A DNA stretch of 64,000 bases from Flavobacterium turcicum (GTDB taxonomy: Bacteria; Bacteroidota; Bacteroidia; Flavobacteriales; Flavobacteriaceae), in the NCBI RefSeq assembly GCF_011365745.1, contig NZ_JAAOBY010000001.1, positions 682,001 to 746,000 of the forward strand. Direction: 5' to 3'. Every line of letters begins with the position of its first letter. Position 1 is the first letter of the stretch. Under the pieces are notes generated by a model. The model had not been told where the DNA came from and ran no database searches. It saw only the letters and a list, made by a program, of their open reading frames with translations. Both the position numbers and the translations under genes were made by a program. Positions 60,505-64,000 of the stretch are shown here, piece by piece.

Positions 60505-61377
60505 TTATGCGTTGGCTGTAGCTGCTTCTTTATTGATTTTTCCAATTAACCCAGCAAGTACTTTTCCAGGACCAACTTCGGTAAATAAGGTTGCTCCATC
60601 AGCAATCATTTGCTGTACAGATTGCGTCCATTTTACAGGAGCTGTTAATTGAATGATTAGATTTTTCTTGATTTCGTTCGGGTCCGAAACGGCATTTGCA
60701 GTTACATTTTGATACACCGGACATATTGGAGTTGAAAAAGTAGTGGCCTCAATAGCTGCAGCTAATTCTTCACGAGCTGGCTCCATCATTGGAGAGTGGA
60801 AAGCACCACCTACTGGTAAAATCAAGGCTCTTTTGGCACCCGCTTCTTTCATTTTTTCGCATGCTAGTTCAACAGCTTTGTATTCACCAGAAATCACCAA
60901 TTGTCCAGGACAGTTGTAATTTGCAGCTACTACAACACCATCGATAGCAGCACAAATGTCTTCAACAATTTTATCGTCTAAATTTAAAACAGCGGCCATA
61001 GTTGAAGGAGTAATTTCGCAAGCTTTTTGCATAGCTAAAGCTCTTTGAGAAACTAGCTTTAAACCATCTTTAAAAGATAAAGCGCCATTAGCAACTAGTG
61101 CAGAGAATTCGCCAAGAGAATGTCCCGCTACCATTTCTGGAGTAAAATTTTCTAGAGTTTTAGCCAATATTACAGAGTGTAAAAAAACTGCTGGTTGTGT
61201 TACTTTGGTTTCTTTTAACTCTTCGGCAGTTCCTTCAAACATGATATCGGTGATGCGAAATCCTAAAATTTCGTTCGCTTTTTCAAATAATTCTTTTGCA
61301 AGAGGACTGCTCTCGTACAAGTCTTTACCCATACCTGTAAATTGTGCGCCTTGCCCAGGAAAAACGTATGCTTTCAT
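60505..61377 (-). CDS. fabD: Malonyl-CoA:ACP transacylase
   Basis: The 290-residue enzyme loads malonate onto acyl carrier protein for fatty acid synthesis. It begins AYVFPGQGAQFTGMGKDLY, with the nucleophile in VAGHSLGEFSAL (Ser about 88), QRALAMQ (Arg) and the catalytic His in PVGGAFHSPMME (about 197). GPGKVLAGLIGKI lies near the end. Length is normal. It is not next to other fab genes here and has its own terminator. Confidence 0.95.
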   Translation of the reverse strand: MKAYVFPGQGAQFTGMGKDLYESSPLAKELFEKANEILGFRITDIMFEGTAEELKETKVTQPAVFLHSVILAKTLENFTPEMVAGHSLGEFSALVANGALSFKDGLKLVSQRALAMQKACEITPSTMAAVLNLDDKIVEDICAAIDGVVVAANYNCPGQLVISGEYKAVELACEKMKEAGAKRALILPVGGAFHSPMMEPAREELAAAIEATTFSTPICPVYQNVTANAVSDPNEIKKNLIIQLTAPVKWTQSVQQMIADGATLFTEVGPGKVLAGLIGKINKEAATANA

Positions 61378-61542
61378 GTGTTTGTTTTAAATATTGAAAA
61401 TTACTATGGATAGAATTTACGACTCTATCTCGCTGCAAAAATACTATTTTTTTGCATCAATCAATAGTTCCTTTTTAGCAAGCAAATGTGTAACGCTTTT
61501 TGATGTACAAAGACTAATCAGGTACACAAATAACTTTTCAAA

Positions 61543-63186
61543 ATGAAAAAGACAATTAGTATTATTTTTTTACTGTTTTTGGGGTTTTTATTGGTTTACA
61601 ATAATTTACCCGTTTTCAATTACGGTTTTACGGGCTTTGCATTTATTCTGCTTATTTTAGTGGTTTTGGCTCTTTTGTTTTCGGCAGGTTTTGCAGTTTC
61701 AGGTTCTAATAATCAGCTTAAACTCGTTTCAAAGCCAAGTAGGTTTTTAGTGTATGCTTTTTTGGTTGTTTTGGGTTATTGTACGGTTTTACCTTTTGTA
61801 GCCAGTCTCAAAATGTTTCGATCTGATTCGTATCAAAAATTATTAGGCCCGGTTAAAAATGGTCAAAAAATCACCAATCATATAGCACCAATCGCTATTG
61901 ATCAAATTCGTGTTGTTGACGAAGAATTGGCGCATTTGTTGGGCGAAAAAATATTGGGATCGCAACCAGCTTTAGGAAGTCAAGTTGAGTTGGGCGATTT
62001 TTGTATTCAAAAAGTAAACAACAGTTTGTATTGGGTGGCGCCTTTGTTACACTCTGGTTTTTTTAAATGGTTCAACAATCAAGAGGGAACAGCAGGATAT
62101 GTAATGGTTTCAGCAACCAATGAGCGTGATGTAAAATTGGTGCAGAACGTAGCCGGCAAAGCGGTCAAAATTAAGTACCAGCAAGGTGCGTATTTCCAAA
62201 GTGATATTCACAGACATGTTTACTTTAACGGAAATGCTACAGTAGGTTTGACTGATTTTAGTTTTGAAATTGACGATGCTGGAAATCCGTTTTGGATTGT
62301 AACTAAATACGATAAAAAAATAGGTTTTTCAGGAAAAGAAGCCACAGGAACCTTGGTTGTTGATGCGCAGTCTGGTGCTATTACCGAATATTCTATTGCC
62401 AATACTCCAAAGTGGGTTGATCGCATTCAACCTTTAGCCTTTATCGAGGATCAATTGAATGATTGGGGCGAATACGTGCATGGTTATTGGAATTTTTCGA
62501 ATGCAGATAAACTTCAAATCACAGAAGGTTTAACATTGGTTTATGGTAAAGATAACAAGTCTTATTGGTACACAGGCTTAACTTCGGTTGGGAAAGATGA
62601 ATCGGCAGTAGGTTTTGTTTTGGTAGATACCAGAACCAAAGAAACTACTTTTTACAAACAAGGCGGCGCAACTGAATTTGCAGCTCAAAGTTCGGCTCAG
62701 GGCAAAGTTCAAGAAAAAGGATACCGTGCCTCGTTGCCAATTCCGTATAACATAAACAACATTCCAACCTACGTAATGACTTTAAAAGACGATGGTGGTT
62801 TGGTGAAAATGTTTGCTATGGTGGCCATTTCAGATTATACGATTGTAGGTGTGGGCAATACCATGCGCGAAACGCTGACTTCGTTTAAAAATGTCTACAA
62901 TATGGCAGATAACAAAATCAATCCGAATGGTGCTTCGACTCAAAAATCAGTACAATCTATTGTGACGCGCATTCAAAATGATGTAAAAAATGGAAATAGC
63001 TTTTATTATTTCAAAGTAAAAGACTATCCTAATATTTTTGTAGGCTCATCGCAAATATCCAATCAATTGCCTGTGACAATGGTGGGCGATAGTGTGATGA
63101 TTTCTTTTGATGTTGATATGGAAGAAGTAATTGATGTAGCTACATTCGCTAATAAAACTTTGAAGTCAAGTTCAAAAGCAAAATAA
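61543..63186 (+). CDS. Unknown large membrane-anchored protein
   Basis: The 547-residue protein has three N-terminal hydrophobic helices (about 5-20, 28-52, 68-90) and a 450-residue soluble part. Repeated-looking segments (GTAGYVMVSATNERDVKLV; SAVGFVLVDTRTKETTFYKQ), and the pair YWVAPLLHSGFFKW and YWYTGLTSVGKDES, hint at an internal duplication of a domain that displays Tyr/Trp-rich strands. No enzyme motif or named family was recognised. The soluble domain could lie in the periplasm. It is monocistronic with a strong bidirectional terminator. Confidence 0.6.
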   Translation: MKKTISIIFLLFLGFLLVYNNLPVFNYGFTGFAFILLILVVLALLFSAGFAVSGSNNQLKLVSKPSRFLVYAFLVVLGYCTVLPFVASLKMFRSDSYQKLLGPVKNGQKITNHIAPIAIDQIRVVDEELAHLLGEKILGSQPALGSQVELGDFCIQKVNNSLYWVAPLLHSGFFKWFNNQEGTAGYVMVSATNERDVKLVQNVAGKAVKIKYQQGAYFQSDIHRHVYFNGNATVGLTDFSFEIDDAGNPFWIVTKYDKKIGFSGKEATGTLVVDAQSGAITEYSIANTPKWVDRIQPLAFIEDQLNDWGEYVHGYWNFSNADKLQITEGLTLVYGKDNKSYWYTGLTSVGKDESAVGFVLVDTRTKETTFYKQGGATEFAAQSSAQGKVQEKGYRASLPIPYNINNIPTYVMTLKDDGGLVKMFAMVAISDYTIVGVGNTMRETLTSFKNVYNMADNKINPNGASTQKSVQSIVTRIQNDVKNGNSFYYFKVKDYPNIFVGSSQISNQLPVTMVGDSVMISFDVDMEEVIDVATFANKTLKSSSKAK

Positions 63187-63201
63187 AGGGCTAATTTATT
63201 T

Positions 63202-63250
63202 AAAAAAAAAACACCCCAAAAAGTTCACGACTCTTTGGGGTGTTTTTTTT
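63202..63250. terminator. Bidirectional terminator
   Basis: AAACACCCCAAA (about 63209-63220) pairs with TTTGGGGTGTTT (63234-63245), flanked by A- and T-runs. The T-run overlaps the last codons of the convergent gene at 63249. Confidence 0.85.
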
Positions 63251-63578
63251 AGGATTTCTTTTTCTCTTTTGGCAAAAGGGTAAAGGCAGTTGCTTTAAAA
63301 CGATTATTTACCACTTTTCCTTGTACAGATGCTTTTCTAATAGCAGAACAAAACCCATCTTTGGCATGTGCATCACCGTGGGAATCGATCGAGCTACCAT
63401 CCACAAAATAAGATTTTCCGTCTATGCGAACGGCTAAATCGCATCCGTGTCCGGTCATTCCAAATTGACATTGTCCACAAGAGGCTTCAACAATTTTAGC
63501 TTTTTGGTTTTCTTTTTTATCCTGAGCATTGGCAAGGGTAGCTACAATTATAAATGCTAAACAAAGTATTTTTTTCAT
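63249..63578 (-). CDS. DUF6370 family exported protein
   Basis: The 109-residue protein has a signal peptide (1-18, ANAQ) and the mature motif EASCGQCQFGMTGHGCDLAV (Cys at 34, 37 and 46), then YFVDGSSIDSHGDAHAKDGFCSAIRKA. The spaced cysteines and histidines suggest a metal site. DUF6370 proteins have no known function. They are often near DUF983 genes, as here with the next gene upstream. The Lys-rich end (PKEKKKS) overlaps the terminator. Confidence 0.83.
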   Translation of the reverse strand: MKKILCLAFIIVATLANAQDKKENQKAKIVEASCGQCQFGMTGHGCDLAVRIDGKSYFVDGSSIDSHGDAHAKDGFCSAIRKASVQGKVVNNRFKATAFTLLPKEKKKS

Positions 63579-63614
63579 GGTAATAGAGTTATAAAAAACA
63601 AAGATACCGGTTTT

Positions 63615-63977
63615 TTACATCGAATAGTTTTTGAACATGTAAATCCACAACAGTCTTGATAATCGGATGTTAAAAGAAGATAAGCTGATAATTACAAAAG
63701 CAATAATAGGAATGATTCTTAAATCAAAAGTCTCTTTGAAAAAAAATTGGGCTAACACATAAGTTGCAATTCCTTGCGCTACCGTTAGACCATAATTGAC
63801 GTACATAGCTCCAAAAAAATAGCCAGGTTCTTTCTCAAATTTGTAATGACAATGAGAGCAGTACTCGTTCATTTTAGGGAAACCAAAATTAAAAAAGATA
63901 TTTTTTTCATTAAAAACTTTTCCTTTTTGACACTGAGGACAATCATTATTTAGAATATGAGCGATAGCGTGTGACAT
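63615..63977 (-). CDS. DUF983 membrane protein
   Basis: From MSHAIAHIL the protein has 120 residues. Two CxxC-type pairs (DCPQCQKGK at about 13 and EYCSHCHYKF at about 39) form a probable zinc knuckle, as usual for DUF983, followed by two membrane helices (about 55-75 and 83-103) and a short end RLLWIYMF. Family function is unknown. Only 36 bases separate it from the downstream DUF6370 gene on the same strand, so they are likely co-transcribed. The true 5' region may extend beyond the window. Confidence 0.8.
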   Translation of the reverse strand: MSHAIAHILNNDCPQCQKGKVFNEKNIFFNFGFPKMNEYCSHCHYKFEKEPGYFFGAMYVNYGLTVAQGIATYVLAQFFFKETFDLRIIPIIAFVIISLSSFNIRLSRLLWIYMFKNYSM

Positions 63978-64000
63978 GATATTTATTTTTATCAAAGGTA

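Overview
The window looks like chromosomal DNA of a Flavobacterium-like member of the Bacteroidota. It is AT-rich, start codons lack Shine-Dalgarno sequences, and many promoters match the Bacteroidota form TTG-N19-TAnnTTTG. The gene content agrees: type IX secretion (PorP/SprF, PorG, a type B C-terminal sorting domain), an S46 dipeptidyl-peptidase, DUF4403, DUF1573, DUF2797 and a FolK-deoxynucleoside kinase fusion. No phage, transposase, CRISPR array or rRNA operon was seen. There are three tRNA genes: Glu-TTC, Gly-GCC and Leu-TAA.

Layout. 1-5.5 kb: end of a DUF420 gene, a small CxxC membrane protein, a DUF4403 lipoprotein, a TolC/adaptor efflux pair and tsaB. 5.5-9.9 kb: MscS channel, a protein of 22-residue amphipathic repeats, a NifU-type Fe-S scaffold, PorP/SprF and a gamma-carbonic anhydrase homologue. 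9.9-18.2 kb (minus strand): an envelope operon reading CBS protein, nadK, porG-like, uppS, bamA and two OmpH/Skp chaperones, then murI. 18.3-20.4 kb: pdxJ, an esterase and a small 4-TM protein. 20.5-24.1 kb: a compact metal/thiol cluster (Cys-rich exported protein, two periplasmic HMA proteins, TlpA-like thioredoxin, outer-membrane protein, metal-binding DUF3347 lipoprotein). 24.3-28.6 kb: tRNA-Glu, tig, clpP, clpX. 28.7-34.6 kb: an SRPBCC protein, serB, a DUF2927 protein, a GH3-family enzyme and DUF2797. 34.8-47 kb: AsmA, SppA, FolK-dNK, a lectin/type B sorting-domain protein, TrmH, DUF1573, mutS and two tRNAs. 47-56.2 kb: YegP-like protein, Ala-rich lipoprotein, DPP11-like peptidase, a 55-residue CxxC protein, GNAT, two tiny paralogous membrane peptides around an unknown gene, an S9 peptidase and a LytS/LytTR-type two-component pair. 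56.4-64 kb: waaA, a DegT-type aminotransferase, galE, a small lipoprotein, fabD, a large unknown membrane protein, DUF6370 and DUF983.

Most interesting signals. (1) Two identical 15-bp direct repeats, 21 bp apart and carrying the LytTR-family core ACCGTTCGT, lie just upstream of a promoter driving a 34-residue single-TM peptide. A paralogous 34-residue peptide lies about 0.9 kb downstream, and a LytTR response regulator with its kinase about 3 kb further. Together they suggest an undescribed LytTR-controlled micropeptide system. (2) A family of structured intergenic repeats, three closely related copies and one divergent copy, occurs between unrelated genes on both strands. (3) Two genes bear traces of cassette-like insertion: DUF2927 is bracketed by a second, synonymously diverged GH3 C-terminus, and the SRPBCC gene by near-identical terminators. 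(4) The mscS leader holds a terminator-like hairpin just after its promoter.
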